From: Allodiplogaster sudhausi
Lineage: Eukaryota > Nematoda > Chromadorea > Rhabditida > Diplogasteridae
Direction of reading: 5' to 3'
NCBI GenBank assembly: GCA_945643635.1
Contig: CALZFC010000001.1
Location: forward strand, 3,032,501-3,096,500
Length of the DNA stretch: 64,000 bases
Positions 47,544-60,051 of the stretch are shown here, one piece after another (within the stretch, counting starts at the first letter, position 1; each line of letters begins with the position of its first letter). The position numbers and the translations under genes were made by a program. Under the pieces are notes generated by a model, which made no database searches, had not been told where the DNA came from, and saw only the letters and a list, made by a program, of their open reading frames with translations.

Positions 47544-50500
47544 AACTGTTTCAGCAAGACCGCGCCAGAGAAATAATCGATTTGGCAAGGTAAATGGGAG
47601 AAAGTTCTAATTGCAAGTTACATACGTTCCCAAATTCAAGTTTCATGTCTCTTAATATAATAACAACACTAAATAATGATAATCATAAGAGTCCTTTTTT
47701 GTCGGATTAGGGAATTTTTGAGTATTATTTTATATTATTCATATACATTGAATAAAATTTGTCAACAATTGTAATATCAATATATAAGAAAAATAATTAT
47801 AAAGAGGGATAAGCTAGAGCAAGCTTTTTCCAAAGGAAAGCCTACCCGGCCTGAGGGTGGAATGGTAAAAGTGATAAAACGATGTGTGGAAATCCTGGTG
47901 AGAGCGGAACAAGGTGATTGGCGGCAGTGTCAAGACCATTGCAGGGAAAGACAGGAGAGGTTCACAGGAAAGGAGATAATAGGGAGAGAGAGAAAGAGAG
48001 AAATAGAGCGAGAGAGTGAAAAAGGAAAAGAGAGAGAGGAAGAGAAAGAAGAAGAGAGAGAGAGAGTGAGAATGAGAGAGGAAGAGAGGGAGAGAGAGAG
48101 AGTGAGTGAGAGAGAGAGAGAGAAAGGGAGAGAGAGAGAAAGGCAGAGAGAGAAAGGGAGAGAGAGAAAGGAGAGAGAGAAAGGGGGAGAGAGAAAGGGA
48201 GAGAGAGAGAGAAGAGAATGCCTTGAGTGATTTCCACGAGTTGCGAGGACGAACGTGAGCTTAGAATGGAGTGATTGTGAGCAAAGCGCCGAAAGTGGAG
48301 GATTACACAGTCCTTCTCTCTCGCTCCCTCTCTCTCTCTCTTTCTCTCTCTCTCTTTCTCTCTCTCTCTCCTTCTCTCCTACCACAAAGTCTACCGCCTC
48401 TCTTTTTAATAGGAGGATAAAAAGGGGTTTTAAAAAAGAAGTAGTAAGCAAAGCTTTTTTATTCATTCATTACACACTGAGAACATGTGGCAATTGTCTC
48501 AAACAATAAATGCTCTAGGCACTGTAAGATTCGTTTAAAGGAGGAAGACCACCGAACAATAATTTAAAAAAATAAATGTTTGAATTCCCACGTTCACTCT
48601 GGCACCAGACACTCTCTCATTCTCGCGTGCTATTTCGCATGTCGCACTGATAATGTTGTGTGAAAATACCACGCATGAAGGAGAGCGCGCAATTTGAAAT
48701 CTCACCTAAGGCTTTCGGTGATCACTCTCCTTTAAATGAGCCGAACAGATCAATCGCCTTTGAGGAAGCATGCATTTTTTTTTAAATAAGTTGCGAGAGA
48801 GCACATAATTAGAGAGAGGCACGACGACAAATGAAAATTAGTGAAAATTCGATCAGAGTATTCTGAAGAGTTTTCACTGCTAAAAATGTTAAAGAATTTA
48901 CAGTTATAGATTGTGGCAGTATTGACACGATAACATATTGAAACTATCGTCGAAATTTGTGTTACTTAACACTGAAATCTCAAATTACTGCTCATCTTTA
49001 TTTCAGGAAAACGCCATGAATCATATTTATAAAAAGAATTTGTACCTGTTCGCTAAAAGTCCAGCACAAGGCTTGATCACTTTCATTTTCCCCTTTTGTC
49101 CAATCCCCCCTCTCTCTCTCGCTCTCTGGGGCGCTCTCAATTTTTTTTCCATTTCGTCCTCTCTCTATTTCTCTCTCTCCCTCGCTCTCTCTCTCTCTCT
49201 CTGCTTCCTTCGTTTAATCTTGCCGTAAATGAATCATTCAATTTACATTGTAATGCTAAAAAAATTTCAAACCCTTTTTTTAAACGAAAAATAGGCGTTC
49301 TAATGGTGAAAGAGATTGGCATAGGGTAAAGGGTGGAAATTAATGGAATTACGAGCCGAGGAGAGCGGTGTTCAAGTGGATGTATGATTAGGAGGATGGG
49401 GTGGGGGATGGCACCCCCCGCGCAAGGGAGTGGCTCAGATGAGCCAAGGAATGCCCGGGAGGGTGCGGATCCACTGAGACATCTCAATCATAGACACAGT
49501 CTGGACAATGCACATGTCAAGCGGTCTTTTCGATTTTAGGCAGAGAGCTTTGGCTATTAGACAATAGAAAGGAGAGAGAGAGAGAGACTGAGTGGGAGAG
49601 GAAAGAGAGAAAGAAGAGGACAGAAAGAGAAAGGATAGAGGCGTAAGAGAGACAGACAAGGTGCTTACTCTCAGTGCATGGGGGAGATTAACAGAGAAAT
49701 GTGGATAAAAATGAGACATGAAAGAGAATAAAGAGAGATACAAAAGAATGATGCGTAATCAATACTGAAGGGCACAAAAAAAACGGTAAAACTTTATGAT
49801 AGAAGACTTATATTTATTTAAAGATGAAAATGAAAAAAAAACATATAAAAAAGACTGAATACCAAGAGGCCTAGATCAATGTCTTCGTTCTTCGTTTCTT
49901 AGCTGACCATTAAGGGGCTATTATTATGAGAAGGGGAGGGGGATGGGTAACAAAGGTTCTCTCTGCCTTGGGTGAAGGGCTGTGGGGCAACGGGAGTGAA
50001 CAAGTATGAGGGAGGTGTCGTGTGCTTGGAGCGAGCGAGAGAGCACACATATATCGTGTAATAATGACTGGCTACTTATCACTGTGCAGAGAGAGAGAGA
50101 AAAAGAGAGAGAGAGAGAGAACGAAAGTGAATGAGAGAGAGATAGTGAGAAAGCAAGAGAGAGAGAAAGTGAAAGAGCGAGAGAGAGAGAGCGAGACGGA
50201 TAGCGAGAGAAAGAGAATGGCGAGCGAGAGAGCGATGAAAGAGGAGAGAGTGGAGGATAGATGGCGTAAGAGAGATGAACAAGTGGACTAGGGAACAAAA
50301 CCGTCTTTGATGGCCCCGCGGGGCATATTCTTACGTGTGTTTTTGTCTACTTTCTCATGTGACGAGAGAAAGCCAAAAGTTATTGTTATAAGAGAAGAAG
50401 AAGAAGAAGAATAATAAAATAAGAAGAAAGAGAAGATAGTTAAGAAATTATCTCTATCACTCACAAAACGAAAAGAAGATTGTAAGCGAAACTGCGCAAA

Positions 50501-50734
50501 AAATGAGGAAGAGTCTCTTCACTTTCGGTTAAGATCGAATGTACGAAAAACTGTTTCAGTAATAATATATATAAAAAAATTTCCTGCCAACGGTCAAAAC
50601 AGCGTTTCAAGTAAAAATTGCAGTCTCATCTCTTGGTCACGAAATGAATAGGGATGAATTAATTTCCGATGCTACCGTTCCAGTGAAGCGAATACTTTGT
50701 CCCGGCTATGTTCAGAGCATTAAAGGCGCCAAAA

Positions 50735-50825
50735 AAACACGCATTTGAATTCGCGCATTTTTCCTGATAAACAATAGCAAAGGAGCAGTTACTTATAGCG
50801 ACGCGATTACGGTAGTCAGGAAAAG
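50735..50825 (+). repeat. dispersed GCGAGAGAGCA repeat copy
   Basis: CGCATTTGAATTCGCGCATT, TTTCCTGATAAACAATAGC, then GCGACGCGATTACGGTAGTC and AGGAAAAGATTC. A copy of the 3' half (GAGAGCATGTGATTTAGAGA, GACGCAACTAC, TAGTCAGG) is at 36055-36105. Confidence 0.5.
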
Positions 50826-52453
50826 ATTCAAATTGATTACGGTTGAGTTTCCTGTGAGCTTCTTTAGGATTCCAGAAGAGAACCGTGAGCGTGTGTTGAA
50901 GAGGGCGGCGAAGAAGAAGAAGATCTACAGCAACCTTGCACTTCATGTGCACTATCTACATATCCCCCGAGGGTGGGGGAAACAGGGAGGGGGGGGGGGT
51001 AGGACACACTTTGATGGAGCGGCAGAGACTTGAGCCGAAGGACAACACCATGAAAAAGCAACCCGTACCACCCTTATCCTCTGCTATGACCTAAGGAGAA
51101 CCACCCACCTTAATACCTACATACATACGTTCACCCCATCCGAGGGCTTTGATTGTGAGGAATCCGTATTGTTTTTGAGTTTCATCTGTAAAGCAATGAT
51201 ATTGACTGCTTGCAAATCAAATCAAAACTTCTCTGTCTAAATATTCTTTTTTTTTTCTCCTGCATCTCAAAACATTTAGACGCTATGTTAGTGCTCAGAG
51301 ATCAACAATAATCACAGAGAGAAATGAACAAGCTGATCGGAAGGAGAAATCTGCCTGTTGGCAAAGTGCCAAAAACAATGAACATCAACTTGGGTGTTTT
51401 CATTCTTTTTTTTTGAGTAGGGAAATATATGAACATTAACGTGTTGAGACTATTCTTCTGCACTGGTGTTGGAAACCGGTAAGTTAATTAAGAAGCTGGC
51501 AAGTAAACAAATGAAGGTACATGCATTCTACATCATCAGTCAATTACAAACAGGAGCATGATAATTACGAAAATTAGCCGTTAGAGAGAGAGAGAGAGAG
51601 AAAGAGATAGATATAGAGAGCGAACGAAAGGGAGAGAGAGATAGCCAGCGAGTAGGAGAGAGAGAGAGATGTTAGAGAGGGCCAAAGATGAGACAGAGAG
51701 ATACCTATTCATTGCAGAGTTGTTGTCATTGGAGAAGTAGGCAGGATTTTATATTTGTTATTTAATTATTTATGTATAATCTGTCAGAGTAAGTTCTTAT
51801 TGTATTATGTGCAAGTGCATCCGTGTGAAACGAATAAGAAAGAATATAAATAACATTGTAAGATAAAGCTATATGTACATACATACATAAGCATAAATGC
51901 AAAACTGCCGTATACGCCTGTCTCGTAGCGCGGTAAGTTGCTCATTCGGTCGTCACAAAACTAGACTGAAGCTTTCTCTCCCCCTCCCTCTTTTTCTCTC
52001 ACTCTTCTCTCTTTCTCTCTCTCCCTTTCTTTCGTTCTTTCTCTCTCTCTCTCTCTCGATTGATCATTGGCAATGAGGCGTTCTGTAATGACCAAATGAT
52101 GAGGGAAAGTACAAACAGGCGAGGGTTCGATTGGAGAGAGACAGGGAAGGAAAGGAAGAAGGAGGTGAAAGATGAAGAGAGAGAGGCAGACAGACGAAGA
52201 GAAAGAGAGGGACAGATGAAGAGAGAAGAAGAGAGAGCAAGAGAGAGAGAGAGAGAGAGACAGAGAGAGAGGGGAAACCGATCACAGCTAGTGCCGAGGG
52301 GATAATAGCAAGGTTCGCGCGGGGCTATTTATTCTCTCTTTCACTCCTTTTCTCGGCGTCTCTCCATTCTATCTCTTCACTTTCTCGCTTATTTCATTCT
52401 CTCTTACTTGTTCTCTCTCTTTCTCTCCCTCTCTCGCTCTCTTTATTCTTTCT

Positions 52454-52487
<34 letters not shown>

Positions 52488-52611
52488 TTCAATTTCTGTC
52501 TCGACTGCGCAGTTTGTGGCCATGCCTGATCAAGCCGTGAGAGGTCGTACGGGAACGACTTTTTGAGCCAAGGGCAGATTTGCACAACTATTCAGAGGAA
52601 CATCAACAACT

Positions 52612-52667
<56 letters not shown>

Positions 52668-52669
<2 letters not shown>

Positions 52670-52990
52670 CTAACAAGAAGATGTAAAAAGGAGAGGCAGC
52701 GAGAGAGACAGAGAGAGAGGGAAAGAGAGATAGAGAGCTAACAAGAAGATGTAAAAGGGAGAGGCAGTGAGAGAGACAGAGAGAGAGAGAGTGAAAGAGT
52801 GATAGAGAGCTAACAAGAAGATGTAAAAGGGAGAGGCAGCGAGAGAGACAGAGAGAGAGAGAGAAAGAGAGATGGAGAGCTAACAAGAAGATGTAAAAGG
52901 GAGAGGCAGCGAGAGAGACAGAGATAGAGAGCTAACAAGAAGATGTAAAAGGGAGAGGCAGCGAGAGAGACAGAGAGAGAGAGAAGACAA
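52668..52990. repeat. tandem array with AGCTAACAAGAAGATGTAAA core
   Basis: Five copies (about 52668, 52737, 52809, 52878, 52930) of a 52-72-bp unit made of GCTAACAAGAAGATGTAAA, GGGAGAGGCAGC and a GA stretch of variable length. This is an organised array within the GA-rich region. Confidence 0.8.
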
Positions 52991-53148
52991 GAAGAGAGAC
53001 ATAGAGAACAGAGAAGTAGAAAAAGAGAAGTAAAGAAACCTAGCTATAAAGAGATGAAAAATAGAGACAGGTCAAATTGGGAAGAAGAGAGAAACTAATG
53101 AGGGAGAAAGTGAAGAGAGAAAGCGAGGTCAGTAGAGAGTTGACAGAT

Positions 53149-53185
<37 letters not shown>

Positions 53186-53894
53186 AAGAGAGAGAGAGAG
53201 AGAGAGAGACAGAAACACTTTCTCGGAGTGATGTCTTGAGTTCTCAGTGTATGGAAGAGGCTACTTGGTAGAAAGAGCAAGGCAAAGGCAAAAGCGATCA
53301 TATTTCTGTTTTTCTCTCCCTCACTAAATTTCTTTCACTCTCTTCTCTCACTCTACGCTCTCTCTCTCTATAGGTCTTCTCCCTTTCTTTCTCTCGTCTC
53401 TCCCCTCCTCTCTCCTGCTCTCTCTCTCTCTCATCTCTCTTTCTCTTTCTCCCTCGCCCTCGCTCCAAAGAGGTGCCGTCAGAGTCGTTCATAAACACGA
53501 CATGTCGAAGTTGACTGCGAGAGAAACCGATTTGGGGAAGCATAGAGAGAGAGAGAGAGGAGGGCAGAAAGTCAGAAAAGGCAGTGAGAGAGTGGGTACG
53601 AGAGCGAGAGAGAGAGAGGAAGGAAGAGAATGAGAGAGAGAGAAAGAGCAAGAGAGAGAGAGAGAGATGAGAGAGAGAGAAAGAGAGAGAGAGAGAAAGA
53701 GGTAGATACAGGGTCCCAGTTGATCTTTGGGGAAGCGAATGAATACCTTCAGTTGGTAAATTAGCAAGTCTGAGCCATGTTAGCAGGCAAATGGCATGAT
53801 CGAACTGAAAAGATACCAGAAAACGGAGCAGAAGGGGGAGAGGGAGACAGGGGCAGTATACATAGTAAAAAAATTTCGATTTTGCTTCCACTTC

Positions 53895-54015
53895 ATGACG
53901 GCTCCATGGTCGGAGACGCCAGCGAGCACATTATTGAAGCGATTAGGAAATGAAAACTGGCTTGAAGGAAGACCCGACGACTTCATTGATATGCTCGAGA
54001 CACCTTCTTGCAGTT
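53895..54015 (-). other. exon-like segment, strand ambiguous
   Basis: Both strands are open with coding-like composition. Reverse: MKSSGLPSSQFSFPNRFNNV and LAGVSDHGAVMKWK. Forward: TAPWSETPASTLLKRLGN and DFIDMLETPSCSF. No unambiguous donor resolves the strand. A further reverse candidate at about 54711-54760 (QQGRNGCSSTMTGWPK with donor GTGGAA) lies nearby. Confidence 0.3.
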
Positions 54016-54456
54016 TCAGAAAGTGCCAAGTGTTTTTTTTTAATGTTTTTTTTTGGTAGTTATTTATTTGATTTACTGATGTATTTGCATATGCATGTAT
54101 ATTTCACCCTCAAATGAGATCGAACGCACCTTGGCCGACATAATATGTATATAAATGATGCGAATTACAGCAGTTGAACCAGTACGTTGAATTTCAATCA
54201 GTAAGCTTTATTGAGAAGAGCACCACTTTTTTGACCCATACTCATTTGACCAGTTCTCTTTTAACGAGTACTCACGATCAGACGAGTGTGTTCCCTCTTG
54301 CATCACTACTACCTGGCAAAAGCACGTGTCCTCTCGTATGTTTGTTTTCGTGCGTGTCACTTTACCCCTTCTCCCCCCCCCCCTATCGCTTACCTCCGCA
54401 GGGAAGAGAACTCCGGTTAGAGTTGTCTCGTCTTCTACTCTCTACTCTATCCACTT

Positions 54457-54496
<40 letters not shown>

Positions 54497-55679
54497 CCTC
54501 TTGCTCTCACTCTTGCTCTCACTCTGTGTCTAGCTCTCTTCTCTCTCTCCACTTCTAGTGCTTTCTCAATTTCTCTCGTTCTCTTCTTGTTCTCGTCTTT
54601 AATTGCGGGTTCTATCTCCATCCATCACACTTCCCCTCTGAGACAGGACGCCATCCTCGAAGTATCCATTAGATGCATATACTATATCCTAAATTTCCAC
54701 CTTTGGCCACCCAGTCATCGTGGACGAGCAGCCATTTCGCCCTTGTTGCTGTAGAAGAAACGGGAAAATACAAGCGGAACGAGGGGGGGGGGGGTGAGCA
54801 CACCTTCTTACTACTTACTACTCTTACCAGAACAAACCATGGCAGTCTCGGTCCATGAACCCACACGCCCACACACATACGAGAATGGCCAAATCTCTAA
54901 TACACTCACTTACTGTCTCTCTCAATCTCTCTGTAGCTATCTCGCTTCATTCGTTCTCTCTCTCTCCCGTTGTCTCGTTCTGTCTCTATCTCTAGTTTTC
55001 CCTCTCTATCTCTCTCTCTATTTCTCTCTCTCTCTCTACTCCCTCCCTTTTCGATTACAGGAAAACACTCATCTCCTTAATCTCGTTTGGCTCCTTTCAA
55101 ACATTCTTGAAAGACCATAAAGATCATCTAAAACTAAGAGAAAAAAAGTATAAAAGCACTTCTCTAACATACATATGTATGTACATACAAGTGCTCTATT
55201 TATGTACATATGTACATACATAATAATCATAAGTAGAAATTGCGAACAAGTCTAAAGCATTTATCGCATGCAGAAATGGACAAAAGTTAACACCTAATAA
55301 GGTTGGTGGCATAAATGAATTATGTGTAATTCTAGGAAATGAAAGACGCAACATTCAGACAAACAATTAAACTGAAAAAAATGTTCACAACTTGCCTTCG
55401 ATCAATTTTTACGTAATAATGCTGTTTTTCTTACAGTGACAACGGGACATTCCATATAATTGAAAGAAATAAGAACATAGTCTGGATGGTTTGGCCAAAT
55501 GACAAGCGAACCACGGAACGGGACCCATAAAGTGGTAAAATATGTATGCATATCTTCGTTATCGTATTAATTTCGGTGTTTTATGACCCAATAAAAACTT
55601 GAGTAGCTACAAAGCATTGCCAAATCCGTTTGCGAAACAATCCATTGGGGAAGCAAACCTTAACCCAATTGATATTCCG

Positions 55680-55911
55680 TTACTGAGCCTGTGTTGTTGC
55701 ATTTGCCAGATTGAGAATGAATTCGGCCGCATCCTCAGCCGCGTCTCGCTCGTGCCTATTGTTGCGATGATGAGCATGCATCATGATGGTGGAAGCGGCG
55801 CATAGCGCGGTCGCGATGAGGAGGAGGAGAGAGACGGCGGCGACGAAGAGAGACAGCTCCAGCTTCATCTTGCGCCTTTTTGAGAATATATTGACTAATT
55901 TATATATATAA

Positions 55912-55945
<34 letters not shown>

Positions 55946-56479
55946 TATATGTATACAGTGATGTACCGCCAAAATGGCCGATTTGGAACGCGGCGCGCGC
56001 AATGTTCCAAACAGCACGCACGTCGTAGCTCGTTGGCAAGGAAGCCATATGAAAAGATCCTTATATTTTTAAAATCGCCTGGTTTTTCCACATCCAGCAC
56101 ACTATAATTGAGGGGGTAAGGTGACCTTGTTTTGAGGGCTAAAATGAGGTTCAAAGATTAGACCTCGACGCCATACAAAAACTTCACAATTATGTTACTT
56201 CTTTCAAACTCATATTTGAAATAATGTAATAGTTGTGCTGTATGTGGAATTTGATTTACTTTTCAATAAAAATATACTCTATATGGTTCAAGGTGTCTGC
56301 AATGAGATATTTAATGCGCGCTGATTGGAACATATCATCCATTTTCTAGGAACATCACTGTATATATGACTAGAGTCATAAGAGAGAGATTTGTCGAGAG
56401 TCAACATGTAGATTACATAAGAAAAAGGGAAAAGTCAAATCAAGATGAGTGATAGAGAGTGAGAGAGGGAGCGATAGGT

Positions 56480-56520
<41 letters not shown>

Positions 56521-56776
56521 GAGTGAGAAAAAGCAGGCGAGATAAGATATAGAGACAAAGAGAGAGAGAGAGAGAGAGTGAGAAAGAGGGAGAGAAAGAG
56601 GAGACACGGAATTAAGGCTACCTTCGATCGGCGTACACTTGCATCTGACGCGGCTCGGAGACGGAGCGGCGTCGGTAGTCGACAGCGACGACTTCGAGCT
56701 TCTCCGTCGCCGCCGTCCACTCTTCGACGGCGGACGGCCGTCGATAGCCATGCGGCTTCATCTTGAAACCGTTCAT
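55680..56776 (-). CDS. small single-pass membrane protein A (116 aa)
   Basis: Two exons, 56776-56622 and 55875-55680, join in phase (GAT CGA AG|G). The first gives MNGFKMKPHGYRRPSAVEEW and a charged cytosolic-type stretch ending YADRRRKMKLELS. The second gives one strong helix (LFVAAVSLLLLIATALCAAS) and then HAHHRNNRHERDAAEDAAEF, an NAT glycosylation site and a TAA stop. Positive charge before the helix suggests an N-in, type II orientation. The protein shares architecture and local sequence (EWT box, RRK..L before the helix) with the gene at 59184-60051, so the two look like diverged paralogues. No family is recognised. The intron holds a (TA)n tract and a (GA)n tract. Confidence 0.65.
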
Positions 56777-57657
56777 CTTAAAGCTTTAATTAGAAAAGTG
56801 CTAATTAGAGAAACGTTAATTAGAAAAGCGGCGAATTAGAAAAACGGCTAATTAGAAAAGCAGCGAATTAGAAAAGCGTTAGTCTGACAAGCTTTAATTT
56901 CAAAAGGGTAAATTTTAATTTTATGTTTTAAACAAATCTCGCCACACGCATCTCTGTGCACGCCAGTTATTAAGAAATCAATATGGATATTAGATGAATC
57001 CCATGAAGCAAAGTTGGAGCTTGAATCTGCATTAGAAAAAAAAACTATTTGAAGCATTCGAGTGTGTTTTCCAAAACAATCAGCCGAACAATGGCAATGT
57101 CTCCTTTTTGATGATGAAAATGAAGAGAAAGCTTTTTTTTTATACATACATAGTTTAAAAGTGTCCGCAATTTGTTGTAGGAATGGAGTGAATTTGTTCG
57201 CCTGATGGGAATATGGTCGGCATATGTTTTTTTTCATTTGCAACGTCACCATAATGAGAATAAGTGCGTTTGTTCGTACATATATTTAATTTACGATTGC
57301 ATAAAACGGAATCAAAAAGGAGCGTGTGAATAAACTTTCTCTCATACACACAAATAATACATTTAGTACCTATACAGATATACATACATATGTACATATC
57401 TAAACTAGTAAAAGTTACGTGAGACATAACATCTGCCATGCGCAGACGCTGACTGATAAGAGGGAACGCAGAATTGAGATATGAGTGAAACGTAATGCAT
57501 CAACATTTCGTGGAGGCATTGACATTTGAAGGACTGAAGCCTGAACAAGCGGCGAATGAAACGGGGCTGTTTCTGAGTAGATTGACTTTCAGTTTCCTCT
57601 CGAAAGCAGCAGCAGGCAGCCCCTTAAGCCACTTTCTAGCTAATTAGTAATGTGTTG

Positions 57658-57840
57658 TCAAGTCATATCACAAGCGGTATCCGGCCATTGATTCAGCGAT
57701 GATAAGCGATAAGTCGGCCTAGGGGGAGTTTGACGAACGTGCGGATATGCCTGAGCGTCTTGAGCCGGATTCTGTGTCCTCCGCCAAAACCCCTCCTTGA
57801 GGGAGGCAATATCTTCTAGCGAATGAACAAAATATATCAT
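57658..57840 (-). other. exon-like open segment, unidentified
   Basis: A reverse frame of 60 codons: MIYFVHSLEDIASLKEGFW, RRTQNPAQDAQAYPHVRQ and so on to a stop. It is compositionally coding-like but has no donor or homology I can name. The rest of 56777-59183 shows only AT-rich sequence and ACATATGT palindromes. Confidence 0.3.
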
Positions 57841-58483
57841 CGCAGGAAATGAAGGATTTCAGCAAGAAGAAGAAAAAGAAGAAAAGAGTTCTGTCTCATT
57901 CCTGAGTGTTGACATAGTACTGTCGATATTGTTGGATATTCTCCGCGCAATACATCCTCGTTAACGAGCGAATCTGAAGCCATACTATGAATAGAGGGAA
58001 GATGACGTCTAATAAACTAACAATATGCATCAGTGTAACATTTTGTATAGTGCTTACTAATGAGAAGGTGGCAATGACATTTTTTTTGGATTTGGGATGA
58101 TAGCTAGCTTTACACTTATGATACATTTTCTATTGAAATTTATGTAGTACTTTGAAAAGTACATATTGGATAAGTACATACATACTTTATCTGTGTTTAT
58201 TATATACATACATACATTCATAAATGTGTAATACATTTACATACATTTTCACAGGGTTTACTTATTTGAAGATATACTAGGATAGGTAACGTGATATACA
58301 CATACATACATACATACATATACGTATGCATATGCAGTAGATGTTAAGTAAAGATATATAAACAACGCGTGCATAAAGTGTAAAGGAAAATCGTAAAGTA
58401 AAAGCCAATATTCGACGAGATCTTTGCTATTTTTAGAAAGAGCATGGCTATAGCCGTCTTTTTTCACGTCGAGATTCTCGTCA

Positions 58484-59036
58484 AGAGGCTGAAATCGACG
58501 ACGTCTAGGAATATGGCAAAATGTGCGTTAGACGAAATGATCTCTGGCGTCACAGGAAGAACAAGAAGAAGAGCTCTCTTTGACTTTTTTTTTTGCTCTC
58601 GCGCGCTCGTCCCTTAAAATAGGCCGTACTACGACTTATTCATATTGCATTTCGAGAGAAGAAATATTGTCGCTGCAGCGATGGTTCATACATAGCTGAG
58701 ATGTACTTTCGCTGGGAAAAGAAGAAGAAGAAAACCTTTTATTATTCCCACGTTCGACCCGCATAAAGTCGAACAAATCTGAAAGGAATCATAGCGCAGA
58801 AATATAAATGTACATTATGTATGGAATATCTACAAGGAATGGGGGGAAAAAGAAATCAATTACAAAATGTATTTCTCGAAATGGCACAATATATAGTATA
58901 TATAGCAATTGACATTCTGGACGAATATTTATTAGTAATAATGTTTTCTTTACGTCAAGAGGCTGGGAAGACATGTATGGCATGGGAATATGGAAACAAA
59001 TTGGGGAGGAATCTGATTTCTGGCGTCACTAGGCCA
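58484..59036 (+). repeat. pair of diverged direct repeats
   Basis: CGTCAAGAGGCTG, then GGAATATGG, then CTGGCGTCAC occur in the same order at 58478-58556 and 58954-59033. This suggests an old local duplication of about 80 bp; the sequence between the copies is unrelated. Confidence 0.45.
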
Positions 59037-59183
59037 ATTAGTTAATCGAAAGAATATGAAAGAAAAATATGCGTAAAATTGGTACTAATAACTTAGTACT
59101 AGTATTAGTCTACGATACCAATTGATTCGCTAGTACTAATAAGTTGTAGGTGAACACGCTATTTACATACTTATTGATTGCTT

Positions 59184-60051
59184 TCATTGAACAAGCCATC
59201 GAGAGCGTCCGCCGCCAGAAGACGTCGCGTTTGAGAGACCTAGTGGGTCGGCAAGAAGAGGAGGAACGAGCAGAAGATCTTGGCCACCAGCTTCTTCTTC
59301 TGCTTCTGCGGCTGCTGACACTTCAAGGGCGTTCGCCTTGGCCGACGCTATGGCGCATACGGCAGCGATGAAGAAGAACATGCCGAGGACGCCGAGCAGC
59401 AAAGCGCCCTCGACGGTCAGCTTACGTCTGCATCAATAGAACACTCACATTTCTTACTTTCTTTTATTTATTTATTCATTCATACATCAAACAATAATGT
59501 GACGACACATAGCATATAATATTTGATAGGAAAAGAATCAGTGCAGTTTATGTACAGTTATATGTAGTATGTATGTATGTAGATGTGTACGGGAAAATGT
59601 GAAATGCTAGCGCGATAAATATATGTATTTCTAATGAATAGAAAAAATTTAAATAATATTTGAAAATTGGAATTAATTATTCCTCCTTCTTTTGGTTTGC
59701 CAGGCAGAACAACAAAACAAATCATCGCCAAATATTTATATTTTTTCGTACTAAATTCTTTGAAATAGCATGGCTATTTTCTTTCTCTTGCTGTTTTGCT
59801 TCATAGAACAAAAAATTACAATTTATCGTTGTATCAAGCCGATTTTGGGTAAATTAATAAAATTAAAATAATTAATAAGTAAATATAGGAAACTTTTTCT
59901 GCTTGCGCATTACACCCTCCTCGGCAGGCTCGGCGCTGCTTTCGCAGCGAATGGAGGCGCGCCGGAACTGCTCGGTCGTCCACTCGGCCGGCGACTTGAG
60001 CGCCTCGATGTCGTCATCGAAGCGGTTGACGGCCTGCCACGTGACGTGCAT
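59184..60051 (-). CDS. small single-pass membrane protein B, paralogue of protein A
   Basis: Exon 1, 60051-59914: MHVTWQAVNRFDDDIEALKS, PAEWTTEQFRRASIRCESSA, EPAEEG, donor GGT|GTAATG. Exon 2, about 59420-59184: LTVEGALLLGVLGMFFFIAA, VCAIASAKANALEV, then an Ala/Glu-rich and Ser/Gly-rich tail to TGA. The helix and the preceding RRKL match the layout of the 55680-56776 gene. If the acceptor is instead at 59432 (GATGCAG), the residues RRKL join the helix but the phase from exon 1 does not fit, so an intermediate exon is possible. Function unknown. Confidence 0.55.

Larger units (their letters stand above)
43476..56620. repeat. region dominated by (GA)n/(CT)n microsatellites
   Basis: Dozens of 40-250-bp purine/pyrimidine tracts. 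Mostly purine on the + strand: 44160-44210, 45240-45296, 47135-47290, 47980-48215, 49570-49640, 50080-50220, 51580-51680, 52160-52275, 52610-53000, 53145-53210, 53530-53700, 56455-56590. Some are CT on the + strand: 45975-46090, 46545-46625, 48315-48370, 49100-49200, 51970-52055, 52390-52490, 53320-53460, 54460-54570, 54900-55040. The Ser/Leu- and Arg/Glu-rich open frames across them are artefacts. Only the few segments listed separately look like exons. Confidence 0.9.

Noticed and set aside
46910..48466. Several Ser/Leu-rich (-) and Arg/Glu-rich (+) ORFs up to 178 codons
   Set aside because: Produced by (GA)n/(CT)n tracts, where no stop codon can occur; not genes.
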